Shown: positions 34,532 to 49,076, numbered from the stretch's first letter. The stretch is 64,000 nt of DNA from Chondrilla cf. caribensis (GCA_964020155.1 OZ026549.1:4139219-4203218), one strand, 5' to 3'. Notes: generated by a model from the letters alone, not told the origin. A program made the numbers and translations.

Positions 34532-35116
34532 TACTTGTTTGGAGAACAGGACATCAACTTGAAGGATTCCTGATTGAGTGGCTATTAAATCATTATATTC
34601 AACGAATTATTAGTTGACAATAATGATTAGAGTGTATTGTAATAATATGTGACAAGTATGCTAAGCTGATAACAAAGAGTGTGTACTTGAGCATTAACAA
34701 TTGAGTGAAGTTGAAATATACTTGTTTCTCGAGAAATAAACAGTACATACTACACATACACACACAGTGTTTGTTATTATACAGTTGACTGGAATGTGGT
34801 ACGATATAGCAGCCATGAAACTAGAACACTGTTAATAGAAACCAGGAACGTCAGTACATGGGAGGGTCGGCCATTTTAATAGTGATGTCGCAATGCACAA
34901 TGTATGTGACACCATACAGACATCAGGGGAGGAGGAACCAGTACTTGTCACATCATGAAGTGAGCAGCATGAGTAAGTAAATGATACATTTGAGGGATCC
35001 ACAACGTTGACAAGGTGTTTGCTCACTAACTAACTGTAGATGGAGAACGTCATGGATGGACAGTCATACCAACTACAATCAGCACCAAATGTGGTAAATT
35101 ACGTGCGCACGCGCAC

Positions 35117-35339
<223 letters not shown>

Positions 35340-35726
35340 ATGGAGTCTACTGTGGCATACCCGAATATGGTATACAACAGTGAAGAATCAGTTAGTTCAT
35401 ATTTAGTGTGGTTTGAATACTTGCAGATCATTTCAATATTCCCATCTTCCCCATCATATCTTGCAAAGTGTCATGGAAATGTACGTAGAGAGTTCTCCTG
35501 GAGTATACTGGATACAGTGTTGTACTGACATGAAACACTCTCGTGGTGATGCAAGGATACAACTACATATTAAAGCAGTTAAAAGATAGCCACTCTGCTT
35601 ATAAATTCCTCACATGAAATGAAGTTACCACATTGACTTCACTACAATGTACATACAATATACAGTATGTACGTATACGTACATATTAGCCATATCATGT
35701 ACATATGTACATACATGTACGTACAT

Positions 35727-35896
35727 ATAGTGAGACCTAAGGACACTTGGGATCTTAATTTCAGTCCTTGATACAGATGTTTCCTCAATTCAGAGGTCAC
35801 TTGATACACAACAGTACTACACTGGGTCACAGAATGGTGTCCCTATTAAAGAGGTTTCTGCAATTCAGAGGTTTGTAATAGAGAGGCTCCACTGTA
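35727..35896. mobile_element. Degenerate pogo/Tigger-like MITE downstream of U3
   Basis: Right end GAGGCTCCACTGTA and internal GGACAC and CAGAGGT motifs relate it to the element at 8477-8679. The left end TAGTGAGACCTAAGGACAC is decayed. Same location as copies at 49561-49731 and 55334-55490, so insertion predates those duplications. Confidence 0.7.
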
Positions 35897-38870
35897 TGTG
35901 TACAATATACTAGGTGGGTATATGTGTGTAAGTGACTGTGTGTCAATGAGAGAGCGTGTGCATGGACAGACGTGTGCATTTAGTGTGATTTATGTTGACA
36001 GGGGAAATGGAAGAGTAAGTGCCCTTTAATGGATCATGTGACAACAACAAATAACAAATACTTGTGTTACATTTGTATGCTACAGTTGTGCTCCAATTCC
36101 GAAATGTGACCATTCAGCGAGGACCAATTTGGCTCAAAAAAAGTTGTCCAAGGTGTTCAAAAATGTTGTTTGTGTCAAAAAAACTCAGCCATGACCTAAA
36201 TTTCGCAATATTGGGCGGGTGGGAACTTTTGAAAATGCTGTGACCCAGAAGCATTGCAATTACAAGAATACATAAACACCTATCAGTGTGTAACTAAGTA
36301 CTGAACCAAAGGCACTTGTATGGCTGTTCAGTGGAGAAGATGATATTGGAGAGTACCTTAGTTCTTGTACTTCTTGTTAGTGGTGAGTTAGGAAGAGAGG
36401 ATCATTACTACTGTAATCACTTTAATAGGCACACACACACATACCACTCACTATGGTGTGGTGGTGTTGATATACAGAACTTCACACTATCCATACAGGT
36501 AGAGTGGAAACTACTGATGGGGAATACTCAGGTAACAAGATATCTAGGTTTACTGGACATTTCAGAGAGTACACACTCTATAGAGTACATACAACTACTG
36601 GAGGCTCTCAGAGTACACACTACAATGACTACATACAGTGGAAGTCTTACAACGTGTACTGTACACGTGTGATTTTGGTTCTACATGTATGTAGGGACTC
36701 AGTCTCTTACTACTACCAATGTGGTCATTGATGGATACACAGTCAATTCAACCCACAACTCTCCAGCTACTCTACCACTATTATTCTAGTTTGTAGACTC
36801 AGTGGAATACCACATGGAATACAGACTAACTATCACTGGACATGTCCAAATGGACCGTGTCAACAAACAGGATATGCTGGGAGAAAGATCAACAACAATA
36901 TTATAGCTATCAACATAACCTCTACAAGTGATGGAGGGACATACACCTGTAATGTCATTGCTCAAGGAAGGGAAGCTAGTCAACAGTTCCAGCTGAATGT
37001 GACTGGTCAGTGGTCGTGAGTACTACTGGTACAGTGTGTACATACCCATGGTGATATGCTGTTCTACATCATCCTGTGTACTTAGGCGGGCAAGTTGTTC
37101 ACAGTTATGGGAGATTGATACTTCCTGATGAAACTATCACTGACAAACAACAACTCAAATCCCCAAACAATGATAGTGGAGATGGGAGGATTGAGTGTAG
37201 AGTGAGCAGTGGAGGGGCAAGGTTCACCTATCATGGACGCACTGTATCAACTGACACTAGTGGAGATGTTCATCAGATCAGAAGTGAATCTACTGCTACT
37301 GTAGTCATAAGAGACAGAGCTTTCAACAATTTTATGAATTTTGAAGGGAAATGTAGTGATATATACCACTACCTGTTCTTATCTAATGGTGGGTAGTGCA
37401 TTGTGTGTGTACAAATACTTAATACAGTAATAAGTACATATGCAATGCTTGATATTATACTTGTGTACATGCTGTGTTGATCGTAATTAACAAGGCACTA
37501 CACATGTACAACTCATGTATGTAAAGGATAAGCACCGTGTTCCATTCTTTCAAATATTCATCATCCTTGTACTATGAGTGACTCCTAAGCCTTTTAAAAC
37601 GTGTTGATTTCAAGGATAAGTACGGTGCTAGAATATTTAATCAAATTTTTATAAATTGTGTTTTTACCATGGAAAGTCAACGTCATGTGGAATTCTTACA
37701 TCTTTTATGTGGAGAAGGGTTGAGAACTACCACGGATACAGCCCATTAGTTGCTAAAAGACCAAATGAGGATTGGATGATAGAGTGCGCTCGAGAAATCC
37801 AATTCAATCAGTAGAATCACTACATATCTAGATGAAACTGACATAGAAATGACAGGACGTGCCTATTTTCTTGCGTCCTTCTCTTTTTCTTGTCAAAGAA
37901 TGACTTCTTTTACGTGTAAATCAATCAAAACCATGGACTAAATAGAGTTAATATAGTGTATACATGGAACAATAGTGTATGTGTATGGATGTCATATTAG
38001 TGCAAACGTACAGAATGTACACAGGTGTACACTCATGTACACCTGTGAACATGAATGTCAAACACATGTGCATCATGAATTACGAACAATACTGTGCTAT
38101 AATAACCATATGCACATATGTACATAGATACTCTCCCCTGTGTCCTGAGGACTGCTACCATGATAACGTACCAATATGATCATGGTATCATGTGTACATC
38201 ATTCTCATATTAGGTACTCTCCCTAACATCTTCATAACGTATCCAAACACTAATGATACCAGTATCACTGTGTACATTGGTACCATACCTAGCGGTATTG
38301 AAAGGGTTATTATTGGATACCACAGACTGGACCTTGGAGTACCAGTAGTAGGAGAGTATGGGAATAATGAAAAGGAAATATCAAGAACATTCTCCTCACT
38401 AGTACCTGGTGCTAAGTACAGGATCATAGCATGGGGACTTGGTGGAGGTTACGATAGAAGAAGGAGTCAGTCACCAGCTGTGAGGGAGGTTACTACAATG
38501 GAGAAAGGTCAGTTGATGGGAACTTTACACTAAACAGTATACACACATTACAATCAGTCAATGTGTACATTATCTGACACTATGTGTGTTGTGTACAGTT
38601 CCATCTCCTCCAAGATACCTCACTATTACTAGAGTGTTTGATGATGGGATTGAACTAAACTGGATACCACCTAGAGAACCCAATGGAGACATACGACATT
38701 ACATCGTCAAATACACTACACAAGATGGAACACAACAAGAGATCAACACTACAAACAACATCAACTACTACAACTTAACAGGACTGGAGAGAGGACAGAC
38801 CTACAACAACATCAGAGTGGTAGCTGTCAACACAGCTGGAGGTGGGGGAGGAAGTTAGCCTATAACAAGA

Positions 38871-39336
38871 CTTGTCTTCTGTTACCATGGTAACAGGGGT
38901 GATATTTTAGGGTGATATGTGGGACACCCAGTCTTAGGGCTGGGTATCACTCTGTGGCTAAGGAGTGGACTAATTAATAGTTTTCACGAATTCCATGTAG
39001 TTACTGTAACGAATATTGTTAACATATCAAGTCTGCGGAAGATATCTAGACATACCTACTGTGATCCATCTTTGCTTCTAATTTCTGCAATATAAGGAGC
39101 TAGCTTCTTTTTGAAGCAGGGCACTTCCTGTCCAATTTGGCAGCAACATTACAGGCAACTTGCCATTCTTAAAAATTCTTCACAGCCCACTTAGTACATG
39201 TGACTGTTCGTTGAGAAATTAAAACCCAGTTACTTGAATGGAAACCTAATAGAATTACTCAATCTTGGGGGGGTTGGCACCTCGATCTAGTATTCTATAA
39301 TGGCTACCATCCTCGTAACTGAGTGAAAACTACTAC
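38871..39336. mobile_element. Shared insertion in FN3-2 exon of U4
   Basis: Starts CTTGTCTTCTGTTACCATGG and ends near GTAACTGAGTGAAAACTACT, as in U2 and U6 but with a deletion inside. It lies 12 bases after an in-frame TAG shared with U6. Confidence 0.7.
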
Positions 39337-39923
39337 ATATACGTACATAACCCAACTGTGGAGAGTACAATTGAATACAGTCGGAGGTATTGAGATGATG
39401 TCTGAATACTACTTACTATAATATTGTATCTCCATCAATAGAGTCACCTGGTACTGCAACACCACCTCATACAACCAGCACACCTACCACAGACGCACCA
39501 TCATCTGAAGGTACAGTACAGCGTATAGAATAAATTATACATAACATTGTTAACAAACTATGTACAGGAAACTTGTCTGTTGAGACTACCTAAAGGAACC
39601 AGGAATGGTGGTCTCTGTAGACAGGTGGGCCTTATATACAAGTGATTCAGACAATGGATATTTAGGAATGTTTGGGTGGTGGCCTTTATATACAGGTTCA
39701 GAAGTCACTGCATATTTGAATCACATTTACATCAATGTAGTGTGTACTTACAGTACACAAACATGACTTTGATGTCCACACTGCATTCCATCACCATGTC
39801 TACACTGTACCCACTGAGATAAGACCAGGTACTGTAGTGGGTACACACTGTGGAGAAGGCTACCAAGTAGCTATCAGTGCTGTCTGTCAGGATGACAGGA
39901 CATGGAGAGTACTAGGAATGGGA

Positions 39924-40135
<212 letters not shown>

Positions 40136-41725
40136 AAAGTGAAAGAGTGAGTGAGTACACAAGTATTACCCTTCAAAACGGAATATGAAGCTAATACAGT
40201 CACAATTACAATTAATTACCTAGGGACAATTCCCTGTCACCTACAACATCAGCAACAGCTACAGCTACAACAGCAATGGAGCAATAACAAAATTGCCATC
40301 CCATGACACAAGCTAGTTATGTCCCTTCCACACGGGATGTACAGCTATACAGTCACACATTCAATTAATCACCTCGGGCTGACACCCCCTTGGCAATTAA
40401 CAGTGTGACTGTATAAACTGCATATTCCGTTTGGAAAGGACATAAATCATACTTCAAGAACTGAACATGAACACGTAACATACTATTGTTTGTGGAAAAA
40501 TGCTAGAATTGAGTACAATCTAAAGTCACTACATGTTCCCTCACTCATTACAGGTACCACATCCTGCAACTGTCCTTCTACAAATACTGCAGTCATCATA
40601 GCTCCTATACTAGTAGGTATGGTGATGCTACTAGTGGGTATTACACTACTGGTGATCGGTGTAATACTGATAGTGAAGAGGAAGAGACACACACCCACAG
40701 TACAGTATGACAAGGAGTCCAAAGTACAAATTTATGATGAAGTGGACGACCATGTCAAGTCCACTAAAGACAATAAAATCTATGGAGAATATATATAATA
40801 TATTGCAATCAAGTGATACTTGTTTGGAGAACAGAACATCAACTGGAAGGATTCCTGATTGAGTGCCCAGTAATATCATGATATTCAATTAATTAGTAGT
40901 TGACAATAATGATTAGTGTGTATTGTAATAATATGTGACAAGTGTGCTGAGCTGATACTAAAGATTGTGTACCTGAATAATAATAATTGTGTGAAGTGGA
41001 AATATAGTTGTTTCCAGTGAAATATACAGTACATACTACATATGTAAGTACAAACACAGTGTTTGGTATTATACACTTGACTAGTATGTGGTACAATATA
41101 GCAGCCTTTATGTCACTGGATGAAACTAGGACATTTGTAGATAGAAACCAGGAACATCAGTACATGGGAGGGTCGGCCATTTTATTAGTGATGTTACAAT
41201 TTGCAAAGTGCATATGTGACACCATACAGACACCAGGGGAGGAGGAACCAGTACTTGTCACATTATGAAGTGAGCAGCACAAGTAAACACAAGGTGCAAT
41301 GTGGGATCTGTGAGTATCTTTTTACGTTGTCGTCAGATTCCTCTTTCTGCATTCGGAAATCTACTTCTTTTGCTTCATTGTCAAGTCAATTTTGGAACGC
41401 TTTGCTGCTACTTTGCTCTACACTAAGACAACTTCTTAAAAATTGGCAGATTATCTGTAACTGAAGTCCATACAAAAGTGCAAATTGGTACACAGAAGAA
41501 TGGCAGATGGCGGAATTGCGAGAAGGCGGATTACTGGTATAGAGTAGCCATACAAGCGAATTCGTTTCAAAAAATTATGGCGGATTAAGCGGTTTGGTGG
41601 ATTAACAGGGGTGGATTAATGAGAATTCACTGTATAGATACCCATACTAATGATTCTTACTAACTTCCTATACTGTGTAATATGCAAACACACATGGCTG
41701 ATCAGTGAAGACGATAAATCCTGTG

Positions 41726-42412
41726 AAGGAATATGGTTTCAATCTACACAAGCAGGCATTTCAGGACGCTCTATGTCTACGCTATGGATGGCCTATCACA
41801 CGCACTCCTTCACATTGTGCCTGTGGTACTTTCAGCATCAACCATGCTTTTACTTGCTCGAAGGGTGCCTTTCCAACCATAAGACATAACAGAATTAGAG
41901 ATCTGTTGGCCAACCTGCTATCCGATATCTGTCCATGTGTTGCATGCAGTTGAATCGGTCCTACAGCCCCTTTCAGGAGAGGAATTCCCTCTGCGTTCCA
42001 CCATCAAAGAAAACCATGCTCGTCTGGATGTCAGTGCAATTGAGTTCTGGGACAAGAGCAAGACAACTGCCTACTTCGATGTGAAAGTGTTTAATGCTCA
42101 CGCATCTTCAAACCATTCTATCTCTGCTGCCTCATGCTATCATAAGCACGAATTGGAGAAAAGGAGGAAGTATGAAAGAAGGGTTATTGATGTGGAGCAC
42201 GGCACATTCACACCATTTGTGATGTCCACCAATGGAGGAATGGGCCCTTCAGCAACTGTGACCGTAAAACGAATAGCGGCCCTATTGGCGGAGAAGACCG
42301 ACCTACTCCAAGATTCTTAATGTCATCAGATGTCGATTAACCTTCTCCTTATTAGATTCTGCAATCATGTGCATAAGAGGAGCTAGATCATCTTTCAGGA
42401 GACCAGACTTCA
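41726..42412 (+). pseudogene. 3' fragment of retroelement with PD-(D/E)XK-like endonuclease region
   Basis: The peptide pieces YGFNLHKQAFQDALCLRYGW, CACGTFSINHAFTCSKGAF and TIRHNRIRDLLANLL, then SVLQPLSGEEF, LDVSAIEFW and AYFDVKVFN, match the C-terminal portion of reverse-transcriptase proteins common in cnidarian and sponge genomes. The order LDV...YFDVKV suggests a restriction-like endonuclease core, and CxC...H...C resembles a zinc-binding motif. There are at least two frameshifts (near 41935-41950 and 42308-42315), after which AIMCIRGARSSFRRPDF continues. Truncated 5'. It lies in the spacer between U4 and U5. Confidence 0.7.
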
Positions 42413-42625
42413 AAATCAGTCAAGAATCTCCTGAATTGATTGCCGGAGTAATCAATTAGACACTTTAGTTAACGTTGTATCCTTAGGCTATTAATTTCTA
42501 TCTGAACCCAAATCTTATTACATGTACTATTATTATGTGCTTATAATGCTATGTTAATGATGGTAATAAATCTAATTTTGGAATTAGTAAACCACAAACA
42601 CTTGTATGGCTGTTCAGCAGAGAAG

Positions 42626-45600
42626 ATGATATTGAAGAGTGCCTTAGTTCTTGTACTTCTTGTTAGTGGTGAGTTAGGAAGAGAGGATCATTACTACTGT
42701 ACACTAATATCACTTTAATAGGCACACACACAATACCACTCACTGTGGTGTGGTGGTGTCGATATACAGAACTTCACACTATCCACACAGGTGAAGTGGG
42801 AACTACAGATGGGGAATACAGTGGAACCTGTATAATGTGGACACTTGGGGACTGGCAAGAAGTGTCCTGATTATAAAGGTGTCCTGATTTCCAAGAGTTG
42901 CCTATCATGTCACTAGACTTTGGAGTTTACTTCAATTACTCAACACAACAATAAATAAATTAAATATACTGATATGCATGTTATATATGATAGGAAAAGT
43001 ATGTTTTCAAAAGTAATCAGTGATTAGGGACCATTTAGGTTAATGGTGGAGCTTGATATGGTCTAGAAGTCCCGTGAGTATATACTGTTAAAAAGTTAAA
43101 AAAAAACTCGTGGGGCTGCCTGTTGAAGTTATTTATGCTCGTCCAATATAATATGTATTCCCAAGCGTAACCGCAACAATGAATTTATATTGTAATTACA
43201 GAGCATTAGCGAGGTTAATTAGGGCTCTCTAGCGGTAAGACCCAACTTCCGGTTGTGGATATATATAATATAAATATATATGTATCACACGAATTTTGGC
43301 CCAGAAGCGAAAAGCGGTATTCCCTTCAATTCAGCTGCCTCCTTGCCGACGAAGGCCTCGTAGAAGGTCTTCGACCGGGCTCGGACACAATCTCGAACGT
43401 TTCAGCAATGCTGTTGGTCGATTTTACGTGTGAGGGGCTCTGAGTCTTCTACCCGACTCGACCGTCTTCAACTGGCTGCCGTTCCTCTCTCGAACGAGGC
43501 AGGTCTTCGGGCGAAGCTTTATCCTCCCCTCAAGTCTCGACAAAGATCCAAGTAGGTGTCGGGAACAGTCGGGTCTCCAATAAGAAGCCAGGGAATCCCG
43601 TCAAGTCCACCCCACTTTGAAGAAGGTATTTCAACGGATCAGCATCGCAAACAACATAGGGATGTCGATGACGTAATGTCATATTTGAAGGCATGGTGAC
43701 ATCCACTTTGGCAGACATTAAATTTGTGAATGATGTCATTGACCTGAAAAGATGGCGATTGTACGTGTTTCGGTTGCGTTCCTACTGTTGTAGATGTAGC
43801 CATAGTAGGTTAGGTAAACTTATTTAGACTGTGGAGGCCAGTCTGAATAGTATACCTAACCCAACCTACTAGGCATTTTAAATAAATTTATAAACATTAA
43901 TCACCGGTATATACATTTTCAGCTCTCTTCCGCGAGCCCCAGCAGACTCTGTCTGAACTAGTATTTCCGTTCGTTAGCTGAGTCCGATCGAGGTCGCCCA
44001 AGCTCTTAATTGCGGTGGCCGCCAATATTGTTGGATTTAGGTCATTTTTCAGTTTCTATGAACGCAAATTGTTCGTCGAACGAAGCTTTCAGCAGTAAGT
44101 CGTTCCATCGATGGTAATGGGGCACCGTCACAGTATGTATTGAAATGGGAAACTTAGACAAAGGTTGCCTGTGGTTCACACACGATCCGTTAAAAGAGCA
44201 CTTAGTTTTTGATTCCTCTTGTCGACAAATTTCGGACTCCATCACTACTAAGTACCTTACAATAATTCAAATAATGATTGTCAACTTTTTTGCACAACGA
44301 TTTTTCGATTTCTTTCGCCGACGAGCAGGGTTCGCCAATCCGTCGTTCGGGACACCAAATGGTCGGCCATCATGACGTCCATTTTGGAAGAATTTTTAGA
44401 TGATGTCACTGAATACGTCATCGATCACTATGAATACTATTAACAATGTCTCTTCATCCTCTAGGCAATAATATACCATATATATGCGAGGTATCTGCAC
44501 TGTGTGCACACTAGTTTATATTGCGCGAGAAAAGATGGTCGATTTCAAAACGCGGAGGATTGGAAATTGGGCTAGAATTCGAGCGCAACGGCTTCACCTA
44601 ATGTAATAATTTCAGCGAAGGTTCTTTTGAACCTAATAAAGACACCCAAGTAATTCAAGTGTAGGGAAGGCAGCTTTTTAACTCGAATTACTTGTTCTCA
44701 TGGTCCTGAGAAGTATCTAAAAAGATTGAGAGAAGCACTCGATAGAATTGAACAATAACCAAGCTTTGTATTCGATAGATATGCTGTTTTTTGCTTGACA
44801 ATGCATTCTTGCCAGTTTTAAGAATTATATTATTTAGTACTGTCCGGAATATGCAGGTAATTTTACGAACTAATGATATAACAGGACTGTGAATGGCTGT
44901 CCTGATAACGGAATACAGAGGTGTCCGGATTTTTCAGGTGCCTAAATACCAGCTTTAAATGGAGAAAGATTCGGGACAATAGTTTAATGTCTGTTATATG
45001 CAGGTGTCTGTTTTTTCCAGAGTCCGGATTAACAGGTTCCACTGTACTCAGGTAACAAGATATCTAGGTTCACTGGACATTTCAGAGAGTACACACTCTA
45101 TAGAGTACATACAACTACTGGAGGCTCTCAGAGTACACACTACAATGACTACATACAGTGGATGTCTTACAACGTGTACTGTACACATGTGCTTTGGTTT
45201 TACATGTATGTAGGGACTCAGTCTCTTACTACTACCAATGTGGTCATTGATGGATACACAGTCAGTTCAACCCTCAACTCTACAGCTACTCTACCACTAG
45301 GAACAACTGTTATTCTAGTTTGTAGACTCAGTGGAATACCACATGGACTACAGACTAACTATCACTGGACATGTCCAAATGGACCGTGTCAACAAACAGG
45401 ATATGCTGGGAGGAAGATCAATAACAATATTATAGCTATCAACATAACCTCTACAAGTGATGGAGGGACATACACCTGTAATGTTGCTGCTCAAGGAAGG
45501 GAAGCTAGTCAACAGTTCCAGCTGAATGTTACTGGTCAGTGGTTGTGAGTACTACTAGTACAGTGTGTACATACCCATGGTGATACACTGTTCTACTTCA

Positions 45601-48409
45601 TCCTGTGTACTTTAGGTGGGCAAGTTGTTCACAGTTATGGGAGACTGATATTCCATGATGAAACTATCACTGACAAACAACAACTCCAACCACCAAACAA
45701 TGATAGTGGAGATGGGAGAATTGAGTGTAGAGTGAGCAGTGGAGAGGCAAGGTTCTCGTATAATGGACGCCCTGTACCAACTAACACTAGTGGAGATGTT
45801 CATCAGATCAGAAATGGATCTACTGCTACTGTAGTCATAAGAAAAAGAGATTTCAACAATTTTGTGAATTTTGAAGAGAAATGTGGTGGTATATACCACC
45901 ACCTGTTCTTATCTAATGGTGAGCAGTGTATTGTGTGTGTACAAATACTTAATACAGTAATAAGTACATATGCAATGCTTGACATTATACTTGTGTACAT
46001 GTAGTGTTGATCGTAATTAACAAGGCACTACACATGTACAACTCATGTATGTAAAGGATAAGCACCGTGTTCCATTCTTTCAAATATTCATCATCCTTGT
46101 ATTATGAGTGACTCCTAAGCCTTTTTAAACGTGTTGATTTCAAGGATAAGTACAGTGTTAGAATATTTAATCAAATAATAAATCAACGAGATAAAAAATA
46201 TGAGAAAGAAGTGGGTTTTGGGAACATTTTAGTTTTTCACATGGAACAATTAGTGGTCGTTTTAGTTTCAACAAGAAGGATGGTGTTTGGATAAGAATGC
46301 ACAGACGTCGATACCTGTGTATAACATTCAAACAGATACTCACCGTTCACTATTCAATTGCACATTTCAGTGAGTAAGGCTACTTCAAAAGGGTACTATT
46401 ATAGCTAGGGAGCATTAATTTAAAACAAGTAATTCGAGTTCAAAAACTCGTGGTGTTGCTGCCCTCGCACTCAAATTACTTGGATGTTTTTCTTAGGTTC
46501 AGAAGAATCTTTGCTGAAGTTATTACATTCGGCAGAGCTTCAGAGCACACATTCTAGCCCAATTTCCAATTGTTGGTGTTCAAAATCGGCCATCTTTATT
46601 TCGTGCAATATAAATTATAATATAAATTCATTGTTGTGGCTATGTGTAGGAACACATACGTATTATGTATATATATTATATATTGGACGAGCGTTACATA
46701 CCATAAGTTGAAATGAAACACCATAGGGGCTGCCTGAGGAAGCCCCTAAAAAGCCCTACAAATAATAATACAAACCAAGTTAGGTAATGAAGATGATTCA
46801 CGATATATAACGACAGGAAGCCATTTTCACATATATACACTTCATTTCTTTTGTTTCATCCAATTCGTTCGATTCCATTCACTTCTGAGTTACAGCAACG
46901 ACAATGACTACTACGCAGTATAGGGTTTTGATAAAACAATACATAAACCAACTTTCACACCTACCATACTATCCTTATATCTGCCATCATTACCAACATC
47001 AATTATTATAAAGGCTTCATGTATAAAATTATCATACATTAGGTACTCTCCCTGATGTCTCTATAACTGGTACAACCAGTACTGATACCAATATCACTGT
47101 TAACATTGGTACCATACCTAGTGGTATTGGGAGGGTTATCATTGGATATCACAGACTGGACCTTGGAGTACCAGTAGTAGGAGAGTATGGGAATAATGGC
47201 AGGAGATCATCAGGAACATTCTCCTCACTAATACCTGGTGCTAAGTACAGGATTACAGTGTGGGGACTTGGTGGAAGTGATGATAGAAGAAGGAGTCAGT
47301 CACCAGGTGTGAGGGAGGTTACTACGATGGAGAAAAGTGAGTTGATGGGAACTTTACACTAAACACTATACACACATTACAATCAGTCAATGTGTACATT
47401 ATCTGATACTATGTGTGTTGTGTACAGGTCCATCTCCTCCAAGATACCTCACTATCACTGGAGTGTGCGACGATGGGATTGAACTAAACTGGATACCACC
47501 TAGAGAACCCAATGGAGACCTACAACATTACATCGTCAAATACACTACACAAGATGGAACACAACAAGAGATCAACACTACAAACAACATCAACTACTAC
47601 AACTTAACAGGACTGGAGAGAGGACAGACCTACAACAACATCAGAGTGGTAGCTGTCAACTCAGCTGGAGGTGGGGGAGGAAGTCAACCTATAACAAGTT
47701 ATGTACATAACCCACCAGTGGAGAGTACACGTGAGTTAGAGTTGGAGGTATTGAGAATGATCTATGGATGTCAATTACGACTATAACTGTGTCTTCATCA
47801 ATAGAGTCACCAGGAACATCACCAAACACACCAATGGTAGGTATGTAGGATGAACTGCATGTCTACTGAGACTACCCCAGACCAGGAAGTGGACAGGGTG
47901 GTCTCTGTAAACAGGTGGTTAGTATACCATATTTTGTGTCAGTTACTAGCAAATCATTAACTGAATTAAATGGAATCACATTTACACCAATTGCCTATCT
48001 ACAGTACACAAACATGACTTTGATGTCCACACTGCATTCTATCCCCATGTAGCGTCCTGCCCCCCTCGTGTACCATCCCTACCTCTCAACACAATGGTCC
48101 TCACTACACGCACTACTACTGTACCACCAGGGACCACTATCACTACAAGTTCCCTCAATCACTACAGGTACCACATCCTACAACTGTCCTTCTACAAATA
48201 CTGCAGTCATCATAGCTCCTATACTAGTAGGTATGGTGATGATACTAGTGGGTATTACACTACTGGTGATCAACGTAATACTGATAGTGAAGAGGAAGAG
48301 ACACACACCCATAGTACAGTATGACAAGTCTGAAGAACAGATTTATGATGAAGTGGACGATCATGTCAAGTCCACTGAAGACACTAAAACCTATGTAAAA
48401 TATATATAA
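42626..48409 (+). CDS. U5: Ig-FN3-FN3 receptor with transposon in its micro-exon
   Basis: Exons: signal 42626-42668 (MILKSALVLVLLVS), micro-exon from 42791 split by a 2.2-kb element after 42818 and resuming to 45051, Ig 45214-45534, two-Cys domain 45616-45918, FN3 47043-47336, FN3 47428-47730, stalk 47805-47840, TM plus tail 48168-48409. The sushi exon (from 48052) is truncated and fused to the intron before the TM exon, losing its donor. Because micro-exon and sushi exon are both flanked by phase-1 introns, skipping them leaves an open 513-aa receptor: signal, Ig, two-Cys domain, two FN3, short stalk, TM. The tail is the short form with KSEEQIYDEVDD and no ITAM-like pair. Whether the large insertion permits splicing is unknown. 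Confidence 0.7.
42819..45044. mobile_element. 2.2-kb pogo/Tigger-like element with nested insertions
   Basis: Starts CAGTGGAACCTGTATAATG and ends with the inverse of CAGTGGAACCTGTTAATCC. TA flanks both sides (42817-42818 and 45045-45046). Other units read GGGGAATACTCAGG without interruption, so the empty site is certain. Subterminal GTGTCC motifs occur at both ends. Inside, about 43100-43200 and 44505-44700 match, inverted, a repeat in the U3 and U5 introns. Between them 43201-44505 is an unrelated, more GC-rich segment. So a second repeat inserted into the first, and a third into the second. No transposase frame is seen. Confidence 0.85.
45919..47042 (+). other. Long intron of U5
   Basis: Begins like U1/U4 introns, then from about 46200 matches the U3 intron, including the repeat at 46420-46680 and the block with CAAACCAAGTTAGGTAATGA. 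No coding signal. The mosaic of U4-like and U3-like intron halves suggests recombination between units. Confidence 0.6.
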
Positions 48410-48995
48410 TATATTGCAATCAAGTGATACTTGTTTGGAGAACAGAACATCAACTGAAGGATTCCTGATTGAGTGCCCATTAAGATCATGATATTCAATT
48501 AATTAGTAGTTGACAATAATGATTAGTGTGTATTGTAATAATTTGTGACAAGTATGCTAAGCTGATAACAAAGAGTGTGTACTTGAGCATTAATAATTGA
48601 GTGAAGTTGAAATATACTTGTTTCTCGAGAAATAAACAGTACATACTACACATACACACACAGTGTTTGTTATTATACAGTTGACTGGAATGCGGTACAA
48701 TATAGCAGCCATGAAACTAGAATACTGTAGATAGAAACCAGGAACATCAGTACATAGGAGGGTCGGCCATTTTAATAGTGATGTCGCAATGCACAATGTA
48801 TGTGACACCATACAGACATCAAGGGGAGGAGGAACCAATACTTGTCACATCATGAAGTGAGCAACATGAGTAAGTAAATGATACATTTGAGGGATCCACA
48901 ACGTTGACAATGTGTTCGCTCACTAACTAACTGTAGATGGAGAACGTCATGGATGGACAGTCATACCAACTACAATCAGCACCAAATGGGGTAAA

Positions 48996-49029
48996 TTATG
49001 TGAGTGTGTGTGTGCATGTGTGTGTATGT

Positions 49030-49071
<42 letters not shown>

Positions 49072-49076
49072 GTGCG

